The position numbers and the translations under genes were made by a program. 29,765 nt of DNA from a virus. The number at the start of each line of letters is the position of its first letter. The stretch's first letter is position 1. Shown one piece after another: positions 8,026 to 16,453 of the stretch. The notes under the pieces were generated by a model. It saw only the letters and a list, made by a program, of their open reading frames with translations. It searched no databases and was not told the DNA's origin. The stretch lies in the IMG/VR virus record IMGVR_UViG_3300030098_001842, positions 1 through 29,765 of that record; one strand, given 5' to 3'.

Positions 8026-8787
8026 AAAGAAAAAGAAACTACTCAAGTGAAAGACACTTGGGAATATAAAGATAGACATTATTACTTAGCAGATGGTAAA
8101 GAACCTTTATCATATACTATTCCTAGTAGACATACTCAAAGATATCCGTTAGTATGGTTTGATCCAGAAAAAGGATATGAAAGAGAATTAAGATATGCTA
8201 CTAACCAAAAGAGTGTCTTTGTAGATGAACAAAAAGGTCCAGCTACTTTAAAGCATATTATTTTTACAGATGGTGTTTTACATGTTCCTAAAAATAAAAG
8301 AAGCTTACAAGAGTTTTTAGCTATTCATCCTCATAATGGTATTATATTTAAAGAGCTTGATAAGCAAGTTGAAGCAATTGATGAACTTGAATATTTAGAA
8401 CTTGAAGATGATGCTGTTGGAATTGCTAGAACAATGGACGTTGATCAACTTGAAGCTATATTAAGAGTTGAAAGTGGATCAGCTGTTTCTAATTTAACGT
8501 CTAAAGAAATAAAAAGAGACGGTATTTTGTTTGCAAAGAAAAACCCTGCTTTATTTATTAATTTAGCTCAAGATGAAAATGTTGTATTAAGAAACTTTGC
8601 TATTAAAGCTAGAGAAGCTCATATAATAAATTTATCTGACGATCAAAGAACTTTTAAATGGGCAACAAATGGCCGCAAACTTATGACTGTTCCATTCGAT
8701 GAAAATCCATATTCAGCTATGGCTGCTTGGTTTAAAACGGATGAAGGGTTAGAAGTTTATAAGTCTATAGAGAAAAAACTCAAATAA
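8023..8787 (+). CDS. Conserved-looking phage protein of unknown function, bracketed by two terminators
   Basis: This 254-residue soluble protein has no membrane segment. The N-terminal half (residues 10-110) is aromatic and beta-rich, with H-Y-Y-L-A-D-G-K-E-P-L and R-Y-P-L-V-W-F-D-P-E-K-G-Y, then the phrase I-I-F-T-D-G-V-L-H-V-P. The second half is an acidic helical segment (residues 110-150) followed by a region with K-K-N-P-A-L-F-I-N-L and a C-terminal helix. Residues 9-15 (V-K-D-T-W-E-Y) match portal residues 19-25. I do not recognise a fold. Its place between capsid and connector genes suggests a head-completion or capsid-associated role. Separate terminators before and after suggest its dose is set independently of both blocks. 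Confidence 0.7.
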   Translation: MKEKETTQVKDTWEYKDRHYYLADGKEPLSYTIPSRHTQRYPLVWFDPEKGYERELRYATNQKSVFVDEQKGPATLKHIIFTDGVLHVPKNKRSLQEFLAIHPHNGIIFKELDKQVEAIDELEYLELEDDAVGIARTMDVDQLEAILRVESGSAVSNLTSKEIKRDGILFAKKNPALFINLAQDENVVLRNFAIKAREAHIINLSDDQRTFKWATNGRKLMTVPFDENPYSAMAAWFKTDEGLEVYKSIEKKLK

Positions 8788-8800
8788 CAAGTGATTATTA

Positions 8801-8832
8801 AAAGGGTGGCCTAACCGCCATCCTTTTTTTTT
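8801..8832 (+). terminator. Second intrinsic terminator
   Basis: The stem AAAGGGTGGC (8801-8810) pairs with GCCATCCTTT (8817-8826) through ten pairs including one G-T wobble, with a six-base CTAACC loop. A run of nine T residues follows (8824-8832, the first ones shared with the stem). Only 12 bases separate it from the next start codon, which leaves no room for a normal promoter, so the downstream tail genes must rely on read-through. Confidence 0.88.
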
Positions 8833-8844
8833 AAAAATATTAAT

Positions 8845-9861
8845 ATGGTAGACGTAAATACAGTTTATAAAACAGTATTATATATTCTCAATAAAGAACA
8901 AAGAGGATATGTAACACCAGATGAGTTTAATAAGTTAGGAGTTCAAGTACAAAGAGAAATCTTTGAACAATACTTTGATGAACTAAATCAACAATTACGT
9001 GTACCTCAAAATAATGATGAGTATGCTGATAGAGTTAAAAATTTAGAAGAAAAAATAGATATTTTTAAAAAATTTGACACTTGTACATATTCAAATCCAC
9101 ATTTTACTTTACCTTCCGATGTTCATCGTTTAGGTATATTGGCTTATAGAGAAAAAGAAATTCAAGAAATAGATAGAAGAAATCATTTGCTTGTAAATAA
9201 GTCATCATTAACAACTCCCACAAACTCAAATCCTTTATATATATTAGAAGGCACTGGATCTCCCTCCGCTGCTCCTAGCAAAGTTTTTGTATATCCTAAT
9301 AGTATTACTTCAGGTGTGACAGCTTATTATGTAAAAGCACCAATTGATCCTAGATGGGGTTATTCAGTGGGTAATTTAGGACAATATCTTTATGATAGCA
9401 CTACTTATGGAGCTAATTTATTAAATAACGGAGGAGTTTTAAGCTCTATATTAACAAACCCCACAGGTATTACTCCTGATAAAACTTACACAGGTTTAAC
9501 AACAACAGTTTCTCCAGCTGGTGGATCAGGTGCTGAGTTATCAGCAGTAGTTAGTGGAGGAACGGTGACATCTGTTACTGTAACTACACCAGGATCAGGA
9601 TATAGCGTTGATGATGTTATAACTGTGTCATCCGGACAATTTTTAGGTGCTCCAACTAGTGATTTAGATGTTACTTTAACTGCTGCAGATTTTAACTCAG
9701 GTAGTACTTATGGTTCAACTCAATTTGAGTTACATCCTTCCGAACAAACTAATATAATTTTACAAATATTAATGTACTGTGGAGTTATAATTAGAGATCC
9801 ACAAATAGTTCAAACTGCTGCTAGTTTAGTTCAGCAAGACGAAATGTTAGAAAAAAGTTAA
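8845..9861 (+). CDS. Head-tail connector/adaptor candidate with an inserted Gly-rich beta module
   Basis: The protein has 338 residues. The N-terminal 80 residues are helical (V-Y-K-T-V-L-Y-I-L-N-K-E-Q-R-G-Y-V-T-P-D-E-F), then a beta segment reads F-T-L-P-S-D-V-H-R-L-G-I-L-A-Y-R-E-K. The extreme C-terminus is helical again (E-L-H-P-S-E-Q-T-N-I-I-L-Q-I-L-M-Y-C-G). This helix-beta-helix arrangement between head and tail-tube genes fits a connector ring bound under the portal. Residues about 211-285 are an unlike segment rich in Gly, Ser, Thr and Val with P-G-S-G-Y-S-V-D-D-V-I-T-V, which looks inserted between core parts, since W-G-Y-S-V-G-N-L-G-Q-Y and the C-terminal helix flank it. The same GSGY pattern occurs in the nozzle protein at 11072. 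Function is inferred from position. Confidence 0.62.
   Translation: MVDVNTVYKTVLYILNKEQRGYVTPDEFNKLGVQVQREIFEQYFDELNQQLRVPQNNDEYADRVKNLEEKIDIFKKFDTCTYSNPHFTLPSDVHRLGILAYREKEIQEIDRRNHLLVNKSSLTTPTNSNPLYILEGTGSPSAAPSKVFVYPNSITSGVTAYYVKAPIDPRWGYSVGNLGQYLYDSTTYGANLLNNGGVLSSILTNPTGITPDKTYTGLTTTVSPAGGSGAELSAVVSGGTVTSVTVTTPGSGYSVDDVITVSSGQFLGAPTSDLDVTLTAADFNSGSTYGSTQFELHPSEQTNIILQILMYCGVIIRDPQIVQTAASLVQQDEMLEKS
9475..9700 (+). other. GSGY beta module inside the connector gene
   Basis: About 75 codons encode a Gly/Ser/Thr/Val-rich stretch with S-P-A-G-G-S-G-A-E-L-S-A-V-V-S-G-G-T-V-T, then P-G-S-G-Y-S-V-D-D-V-I-T-V-S. The pattern 'GSGA.l.a.v..GtvtsvtvttpGSGYsvdDvitv' is shared with the region at 11660-12195. 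Boundaries are approximate. Confidence 0.6.
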
Positions 9862-9867
9862 TAAAAT

Positions 9868-11067
9868 ATGGCTGCAATAAACGAAACAAACGAACAATAT
9901 TATAGTGGTACACAAATACTTCAGGCAGATGCAGCAGGAAGTGCTGGACAAGTTTTTACTTTTACTTTTGATACAGAACTATCTTTAGGCAGTGCTACAA
10001 GTTGGGATCCTACAGTTAATGAATATGCTTTAAATAATTTTAAAATATATACATCAGCAACAGGTACTCCTGGTACTTGGGTTGAATATATATTAGCTTA
10101 CACAGTAACTACTACACCTATAGGACCAAATGTAAATAGTTTAATAACTATCACAGCGGCTTTACCTTCTAACGTGTATGTTAAAGTAGAATTATCTACC
10201 ACTGCTTTAGAAAACAATTACGGTGGTTACGCATATATAACTATTGATGATATAGTAAATAATTTTTTAGTTGGATACGTTGGTACAGGTAAACTAATTT
10301 CAAATGTTCCTAGAACTGACGTTATATTTCATGCTAAAAGAGGTTTGCAAGAATTTAGTTACGATGTTTTAAAAAGTATAAAATGTCAAGAATTAATTAT
10401 TCCAGATAGTTTATCTTTAGTTATACCTCAAGACTATGTAAATTATGTTAAACTTTCATGGATAGATGATCTAGGAGTTCAACATATTATTTATCCTACC
10501 ACATTGACTACAAATCCTACAGAAATACCTATTCAAGACGAAGAAGGTATACCAACGCAAGATAATTTTGGTGCAAATGTTGAAGGAGATTCTATTACAG
10601 AAGATAGATGGGATAGTGCTAATATGAGAAGGATAAGTGGAAATATAGGTTTAATAAATGGTGGTGTGTACAACGATTGGTGGGGTAGAAATTTTATTGG
10701 AAAAAGATATGGATTAGAACCGTCATTAAGTCAAACCAATGGATGGTTTACAATAAACGAAAGAGAAAATAAATTTTCATTTAGTAGCAACCTTAAAGGT
10801 TTAGTAATTACTTTAGAATATTTATCTGATGGATTAGCTTATGATACTGATACTAAAGTTCCTAAATTAGCAGAAGAAGCAATGTACATGCATATAGCTT
10901 ACTCTATATTAGCAAGTAAAATTAATCAACCTGAGTACGTAGTTCAAAGGTACAAAAAAGATAGAAGAGCTGCTTTGAGAAATGCTAAAATTAGATTACA
11001 AGGTATGGGTAAATTTGAAGAGTTAACAAGAATAATGAGGAACAAATCTAAATGGATTAAACATTAG
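9868..11067 (+). CDS. Tail tubular protein A-like adaptor
   Basis: The protein has 399 residues. Residues 1-115 form a beta-rich domain (T-F-T-F-D-T-E-L-S, Y-V-K-V-E-L-S-T-T). It is followed by a conserved-looking core starting Y-I-T-I-D-D-I-V-N-N-F-L-V-G-Y-V-G, with V-I-F-H-A-K-R-G-L-Q-E-F-S-Y-D-V and I-P-Q-D-Y-V-N-Y-V-K-L-S-W. It ends in a basic helical C-terminus (R-Y-K-K-D-R-R-A-A-L-R-N-A-K). The helix-rich core with a central beta strand layer and the slot between connector and nozzle genes match T7 gp11, the gatekeeper ring between portal/connector and nozzle. The N-terminal beta domain is an addition relative to T7 gp11 (about 196 residues). It starts six bases after the previous stop with no Shine-Dalgarno. 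Confidence 0.65.
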   Translation: MAAINETNEQYYSGTQILQADAAGSAGQVFTFTFDTELSLGSATSWDPTVNEYALNNFKIYTSATGTPGTWVEYILAYTVTTTPIGPNVNSLITITAALPSNVYVKVELSTTALENNYGGYAYITIDDIVNNFLVGYVGTGKLISNVPRTDVIFHAKRGLQEFSYDVLKSIKCQELIIPDSLSLVIPQDYVNYVKLSWIDDLGVQHIIYPTTLTTNPTEIPIQDEEGIPTQDNFGANVEGDSITEDRWDSANMRRISGNIGLINGGVYNDWWGRNFIGKRYGLEPSLSQTNGWFTINERENKFSFSSNLKGLVITLEYLSDGLAYDTDTKVPKLAEEAMYMHIAYSILASKINQPEYVVQRYKKDRRAALRNAKIRLQGMGKFEELTRIMRNKSKWIKH

Positions 11068-11071
11068 TTAA

Positions 11072-14000
11072 ATGGCTGAAATAAAGAACAACTTTCTAAA
11101 GTCCAAAATGAATAAAGATTTGGACGATAGAATACTTCCTAATGGCGAATATAGAGAAGCTCAAAATGTTGCTATAAGTAAATCTGAATCATCAGATGTA
11201 GGTGCTTTAGAAAACATTCTTGGTAATAGTTTAGCATCTAGTTTAGGTTTAAGTTCTAACTGCGGTATTACTGTTATTGGTAAATATATGGATGATACCA
11301 ATAATAGGATTATAATTTTTGTCACTGACTATACAGACTCTTCTCCTAACAGACTTGATAATTTCGCTCCATCTACTACCACTCATCAAATTCTTTGTTA
11401 CTATCCAAATGACAACACTGTCAATACATTGGCAACGGGTAGATTTTTAAATTTTTCTAAAACACATCCAATTTATGGGGTTAATTTATTGGAAGATTTA
11501 TTGTTTTGGACTGATGATAGAAATCAACCTAGAAAATTAAATGTTTCCGTTGCTGAAGCAAATAATAATTGGTATAATATAGAAGAAACTATTTCTGTTT
11601 GTAAATACTACCCATGGAAACCTATTAGGTTGTATAAAGATAGTGGTATTCCTACAAGTGTATCTTTATTTGCTGGGGGATCAGGTTATACTGCTTTTAC
11701 AGCAGGAATGGCTACTAGTCCTGTTATTGCTGGTGGTACAGGCTTAATAGTTAATAATGGTGCAGTTGGAGGCGGTGGAGCATTACTAGATAATATTACA
11801 ATAAGCACTCCTGGAAGTGGATACACGAATGGAGAAATTGTAAATGTTAGCGGTGGTGGTGGTAGTAGTGGTGGACAAATTGTTGTAACTACTAGAATGG
11901 ATTCTACAATGCAAGATGTTGTAAGTCAATATTTACCAGATGCTAACGTAACGGCTGTATCAGTAGTAGGAGCTCCGTCTGGATCAGGTTACACTGCTGG
12001 AGCAGCAAACACTAGTGCAGGTTCAGGATCAGGTTTAACTGTAACATTGGTAGTAGATGGCACTGGAAGAATAACAGACGCATCAATAGTTAATCCTGGA
12101 GTGGGATATACGAATGGAGATGTAGTAACAGTTGATGCAAACGGAGGTGGTCCAGCTGGAAGTGGTGGCTCATTACAATTAACAGTCACTTCCACTGTAA
12201 ATCCTTATTATAACGCAAATTGGCCTGGTGATCCTGAATATTTTAAAAATAAATTAGCAAGATTTAGTTATAGATTTAGATTTGAAGATGGAGAATATTC
12301 TTTAATTGCGCCGTTTACACAAATAGCGTTTATTCCAGAACAAGATGGTTATTTTATAGCTAATGATGAAGATAGAACTTATACAAGTACTGAAGTGGCG
12401 TTTATGAAAAATAAAGTAAACAATGTTTCATTAATGATAGATTCTCCTGAAGGTTATCCATGGGCTGGATTAAGAAGTACTTTAAAAGTTGTAGAAATGG
12501 ATATACTATACAAAGAGTCAAATGGTTTATCTATTAAAGTTCTAGATACTATACCAGCAGAAGAATTTGGAAATAATGTTTCTAAAGGAACAACTGTATT
12601 TGAATATGAATATCAATCTAAAAAACCAATAAAAGTTCTTCCAGAATCTGAAGTTATTAGAACTTCTGACAAAGTACCAATAAGAGCTTTAGCTCAAGAG
12701 GTAGTTGGAAATAGAGTAATATACGCAAACTTTTTAGATAAACACAGTTCTCCAGATCATTTAGATTATAATATTTTATCTTCTACAAAACATGATGAGT
12801 CGTCAACAACCCCTGCTTACACTCATAAAGAATATCAAAATAGTACATTAAAGCAAAATAGAACCTATCAAGTAGGAATAGTTTTATGCGATAAATACGG
12901 TAGACAAAGTGATACTATACTATCGTCAGCAAATAGTAGTATTTCTACTACTGATAAAGGAGATACTATTTATCATGCGTATAAAAGTGATGGATTTACT
13001 GATAGTGATTTAATAAGTAATACTACAACTTGGCCAGGTGACTCGTTAAAAGTGTCTTTTAATTCATTAATACCTTCATCCATATTAAATGATCCAGGTT
13101 ATCCAGGGTTATACGATAGTACAACTAATCCATTAGGATGGTATTCTTATAAAATTGTAGTAAAACAAACTGAACAAGGTTATTATAATGTGTATTTTCC
13201 AGGAATTTTAAATGGAGGTAGTAATAATTTAGGAAGTACTCCAGCTAGTTCGGAAGATCCTACAGGGTATATGGTTTTAACTGGTGATAACATTAATAAA
13301 GTCCCAAAAGATTTATTAGATGTAGGTCCTAATCAAAATCAATTTGCATCTGGAAGACCTACATATGACCAAGATCCATCATACTACGAATGGGACGCAA
13401 TTCCTTTAATAAGTGGAGATGTTGCTTATGGATTACAAGTAGATATATCATCTGATCCTGAAAATCTTACCCAAGCACAAAAAGCTTTATTAAATAGAAG
13501 AGATAGAATAACAGGAAGAAGAACATTAAATTCTAATGTTATACTTTATGGTAGAGTTACAAATTTTACTGTTACAACTCCAAGTGTAGTTGTTTGTAAT
13601 AAACGAATAAATCCAGGAACTAATAATGATTTTGTTGCGGGAATAGGTACGTTGATAGATCTTGGTTTAGCAGATTCCAGTGGTGCTATACAACCATCTT
13701 TATATAGTTATCAAAGTAATCCATTTGCGGGTAGAATAGAGCTAACTGATACATCTATTGGATCTACTCAAGCTGATTTAGGATCAGGTAATTTAACTGA
13801 ACTTGCGGTTTACGAAACTGAACCATTTAACTCTGCGTTGGATATATATTGGGAAACTTCAACTTCTGGGTTAATATCTGAATTAAATAATGCTATAGGT
13901 GCTAGCGACTTATTTATACCAGTTAGTTTAGATAAACCATCTACCGATACTTTTGATGAATTCACAAATATTGGTGGTGGTGCAACTAGCACATTTTATG

Positions 14001-14638
14001 CTCGAGACAATAACGGAAGTATTATAGCAGGTGCAACTATGGTTTTAAGTAATGTAAAAGATGCAAACTTAAATAATGTATTAGGTAATTTTACTTTAAC
14101 TAACGATGGTGGGGGAGGATATCATATTTCCTTAGCTACTCATCAATATTATACTTCTAATTTTGATAACAATAAATTCACTGGTTATGTTCAAGTTAGT
14201 AGTGGAGTTAATGTACAGTTTTTTAAAGTAGATTTTATAAGAACTAATCTATCTCCAAGTATAACAAACAAACCGCCAGCTGTTGGAAGTTATCCAAGCT
14301 TATTACTTGCAGATACTTCAGGAGGTTTAATGTATACTTTTTTAGCAGATAATGGAGCAAGAGATACTAGCGTCAACAAAAAAGAACTAACTTGGGAACT
14401 AGTCTCTCAGCAAGAATATGACTTCGGCACTCAAACAAAAGGCAACGATGTAAACTTATTTTACGGTAGTTCAACTACAGAAGGACAATATTCTTTTTAT
14501 AATAATCCTACTCCTCAAAGTTATCACTCAGCAATCTTACCTGGTTTCTTAAACTTTGCATATATTGTAACAGTAAAAGTAACTGACGGTGGTGGTTTAT
14601 CTGATGAATCAGAGTTTATTGTAATACCTGATGTGTAA
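11072..14638 (+). CDS. Large tail nozzle/stabilisation protein with GSGY modules and a cadherin-like C-terminus
   Basis: The protein has 1188 residues. It opens with a signature I remember from marine podovirus-like nozzle proteins: N-F-L-K-S-K-M-N-K-D-L-D-D-R-I-L-P-N-G-E, then Y-R-E-A-Q-N-V-A-I-S and a G-A-L-E-N-I-L-G-N turn. Such proteins are analogous to T7 gp12, a beta-propeller tube below the gatekeeper. Residues about 197-375 are Gly-rich GSGY modules. The middle (about 380-700) alternates strands with aromatic loops (F-S-Y-R-F-R-F-E-D-G-E-Y-S-L-I-A-P-F-T). The last 115 residues look like a cadherin or Ig-like sandwich ending V-T-V-K-V-T-D-G-G-G-L-S-D-E-S-E-F. No catalytic motif is visible. 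Only four bases separate it from the upstream adaptor. It may combine a tube role with receptor contact. Confidence 0.68.
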   Translation: MAEIKNNFLKSKMNKDLDDRILPNGEYREAQNVAISKSESSDVGALENILGNSLASSLGLSSNCGITVIGKYMDDTNNRIIIFVTDYTDSSPNRLDNFAPSTTTHQILCYYPNDNTVNTLATGRFLNFSKTHPIYGVNLLEDLLFWTDDRNQPRKLNVSVAEANNNWYNIEETISVCKYYPWKPIRLYKDSGIPTSVSLFAGGSGYTAFTAGMATSPVIAGGTGLIVNNGAVGGGGALLDNITISTPGSGYTNGEIVNVSGGGGSSGGQIVVTTRMDSTMQDVVSQYLPDANVTAVSVVGAPSGSGYTAGAANTSAGSGSGLTVTLVVDGTGRITDASIVNPGVGYTNGDVVTVDANGGGPAGSGGSLQLTVTSTVNPYYNANWPGDPEYFKNKLARFSYRFRFEDGEYSLIAPFTQIAFIPEQDGYFIANDEDRTYTSTEVAFMKNKVNNVSLMIDSPEGYPWAGLRSTLKVVEMDILYKESNGLSIKVLDTIPAEEFGNNVSKGTTVFEYEYQSKKPIKVLPESEVIRTSDKVPIRALAQEVVGNRVIYANFLDKHSSPDHLDYNILSSTKHDESSTTPAYTHKEYQNSTLKQNRTYQVGIVLCDKYGRQSDTILSSANSSISTTDKGDTIYHAYKSDGFTDSDLISNTTTWPGDSLKVSFNSLIPSSILNDPGYPGLYDSTTNPLGWYSYKIVVKQTEQGYYNVYFPGILNGGSNNLGSTPASSEDPTGYMVLTGDNINKVPKDLLDVGPNQNQFASGRPTYDQDPSYYEWDAIPLISGDVAYGLQVDISSDPENLTQAQKALLNRRDRITGRRTLNSNVILYGRVTNFTVTTPSVVVCNKRINPGTNNDFVAGIGTLIDLGLADSSGAIQPSLYSYQSNPFAGRIELTDTSIGSTQADLGSGNLTELAVYETEPFNSALDIYWETSTSGLISELNNAIGASDLFIPVSLDKPSTDTFDEFTNIGGGATSTFYARDNNGSIIAGATMVLSNVKDANLNNVLGNFTLTNDGGGGYHISLATHQYYTSNFDNNKFTGYVQVSSGVNVQFFKVDFIRTNLSPSITNKPPAVGSYPSLLLADTSGGLMYTFLADNGARDTSVNKKELTWELVSQQEYDFGTQTKGNDVNLFYGSSTTEGQYSFYNNPTPQSYHSAILPGFLNFAYIVTVKVTDGGGLSDESEFIVIPDV
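11660..12195 (+). other. Tandem GSGY beta modules inside the nozzle gene
   Basis: Residues about 197-375 contain four related turns: G-G-S-G-Y-T-A-F, P-G-S-G-Y-T-N-G-E-I-V-N-V, G-S-G-Y-T-A-G-A and P-G-V-G-Y-T-N-G-D-V-V-T-V. They form two longer units. The DNA at 11819-11848 and 12104-12133 (GGATAyACGAATGGAGA, then diverging) is alike at about 23 of 30 positions, pointing to an internal duplication. Gly-rich spacers separate the units. Confidence 0.7.
14290..14635 (+). other. Cadherin/Ig-like C-terminal domain of the nozzle protein
   Basis: Residues about 1073-1188 end with the strand pair I-V-T-V-K-V-T-D-G-G-G-L-S-D and S-E-F-I-V-I-P-D-V, the usual ending of cadherin-like or dystroglycan-like repeats in bacterial adhesins. 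The other strands are less clear. Such domains bind surface sugars or pack as fibre stalks. Confidence 0.45.
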
Positions 14639-14667
14639 TAAGTTAAAAACATAAGTAATTATAAATT

Positions 14668-16437
14668 ATGGCATATACAGTAGAAGTAAAATATTTTAAT
14701 TCTTTTTGGTTAAAAAAAGTAGTTCAAGGTGGAGCCAATCCTAGAACTTTACCAGAGTGGCCAGGATTGCCTTGGAATCCAACAGGTTATCCTACTTTTC
14801 CTTTTGGAGGAGGAACAGCTACTCCCGCGCCAACTAATTACACACCATGGTTTGTTGAAGAAGCTAGAATAAAAGGAGGATATAATAATACTACTGTAGA
14901 TTTTGGAGCTAAAGCATATATTACAAGAAGACCAAGTATACAAACTAGAAGGGAAAGTTCTTTAATATATTCAGGTATTTATAATTCAGCTACTGATATT
15001 AATAAAACTAATGTATTTTCTGTAGGAGAAGCTATAACAAAATCCACTGATCCTATCAACGGAAGTATTCAAAAGTTATATGCTGAAGATAGCAATTTAA
15101 TTATTTTTCAAGAACTTAAAGTAAGTAGAGCTTTAATAGATAAAGATACTATATATACCTCTGAAGGTGGTACACAAACGATGCCACAAGGCGTGGTGAT
15201 GGGACAAATAAAACCTTATAAAGGTGAATTTGGTATAAGCAAAAATCCAGAATCTTTTGCCCAGTATGGTTATAGAAAATATTTTGTAGATAAAAATCAC
15301 GGTTGTGTTTTAAGATTGTCTAATGATGGTATGACTGAGATATCAAATTATGGTATGAAAGATTATTTCAGAGACCACTTAAATAATTTAAACAACGAAT
15401 GGACGGTAAGTAATTCTACATTTACTTTAAGTACTCCAGTTCCAACTGGTGCTAGTGTTACAAGTTTTGATGTCGATAGTGCTGATTGCTGTGGTATTGA
15501 AAAAGGAGGAAGAATTCAAGCTGTAATTATCTCGGCAGGAGTTATAACTTCTATATATCCTCAAGAATCATATATAACTAACGTAGTAGACGCAGGATCT
15601 ACTTGTACTATAACTATAGATCCCGCTATGGATTTTAGTGGAGCATCGATGCCTACTCCACCTACAAGTATAATAATATATACACCTATAAAAAGTAAAA
15701 CTATAGGTGGTTGGGATACTTACAATAAAAATTATGTAATTTCTCTACAATCAACACCTTCTTATATAGGTACTTCCACTAGATTTTCTACATTAAATGG
15801 ACTGATAAGTGGAAACTATGACACTCTTTCTTTCGATGAAGAGTCTTTAGGTTGGACAAGTTTTTACACTTATAAACCTACTTTTATAGATAGCCTTCAA
15901 AATATTTTTTATAGTTTTAATTCTGGAGAAGTATGGAAACATAATGATGAGTTAGCGGGAAATAATAGAGGTGAGTTTTATGGAGTTAGAGATGATGCTT
16001 ATATAGAGTTTGTATTTAATCCTAATCCTTCTATAACTAAAAACTTTTTAACAGTTTCTTATGAAGGAACTAATGGTTGGGAAATAGCAAGTTTTAAAGG
16101 TAGCGAAGTTGGTCCGGATAATAATTCAACTTCTACTACACCAGATTGGGTTAATACTCAAGATATTACTACAACTGTTAAGAGTTATAATGACGGATTA
16201 TATACGGAAAATGGAATAACTTATAGAGCAGGTTTTAATAGAAAAGAAAATAGATACGTAGCAAATTTAATAAATAATTCACCAGCTGCTGCAGGTGAAA
16301 TTGCTTTTGGAAGTGCAATGAGTGGAATAAAAGGTTATTTCGCTACTGTTAAGATTCAAACTGATGATACAACACAACCAGGTGCTATGAAAGAATTATT
16401 CACTGTGGGATCTAATTTTTCCATGTCTTCACAATAA
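14668..16437 (+). CDS. Second tail nozzle/stabilisation protein (beta-propeller-like)
   Basis: The protein has 589 residues. It opens with F-N-S-F-W-L-K-K-V-V and a proline-rich stretch (W-P-G-L-P-W-N-P-T-G-Y-P-T-F-P-F). A long beta-rich body follows, with E-E-A-R-I-K-G-G-Y-N-N, Q-K-L-Y-A-E-D-S-N-L-I-I-F-Q-E, K-V-S-R-A-L-I-D-K-D and I-S-K-N-P-E-S-F-A-Q-Y-G-Y-R. Later comes S-F-D-E-E-S-L-G-W-T-S-F-Y-T-Y-K-P, a propeller-blade pattern of podovirus tail stabilisation proteins. I remember similar proteins next to nozzle genes in marine phages. It probably forms the lower part of the nozzle or closes it. Cysteines are few, with a C-C pair at residues 275-276 (D-S-A-D-C-C-G). It starts after a 29-base A/T-rich gap with no Shine-Dalgarno. 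Confidence 0.62.
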   Translation: MAYTVEVKYFNSFWLKKVVQGGANPRTLPEWPGLPWNPTGYPTFPFGGGTATPAPTNYTPWFVEEARIKGGYNNTTVDFGAKAYITRRPSIQTRRESSLIYSGIYNSATDINKTNVFSVGEAITKSTDPINGSIQKLYAEDSNLIIFQELKVSRALIDKDTIYTSEGGTQTMPQGVVMGQIKPYKGEFGISKNPESFAQYGYRKYFVDKNHGCVLRLSNDGMTEISNYGMKDYFRDHLNNLNNEWTVSNSTFTLSTPVPTGASVTSFDVDSADCCGIEKGGRIQAVIISAGVITSIYPQESYITNVVDAGSTCTITIDPAMDFSGASMPTPPTSIIIYTPIKSKTIGGWDTYNKNYVISLQSTPSYIGTSTRFSTLNGLISGNYDTLSFDEESLGWTSFYTYKPTFIDSLQNIFYSFNSGEVWKHNDELAGNNRGEFYGVRDDAYIEFVFNPNPSITKNFLTVSYEGTNGWEIASFKGSEVGPDNNSTSTTPDWVNTQDITTTVKSYNDGLYTENGITYRAGFNRKENRYVANLINNSPAAAGEIAFGSAMSGIKGYFATVKIQTDDTTQPGAMKELFTVGSNFSMSSQ

Positions 16438-16453
16438 ATAAATAATAATAATT

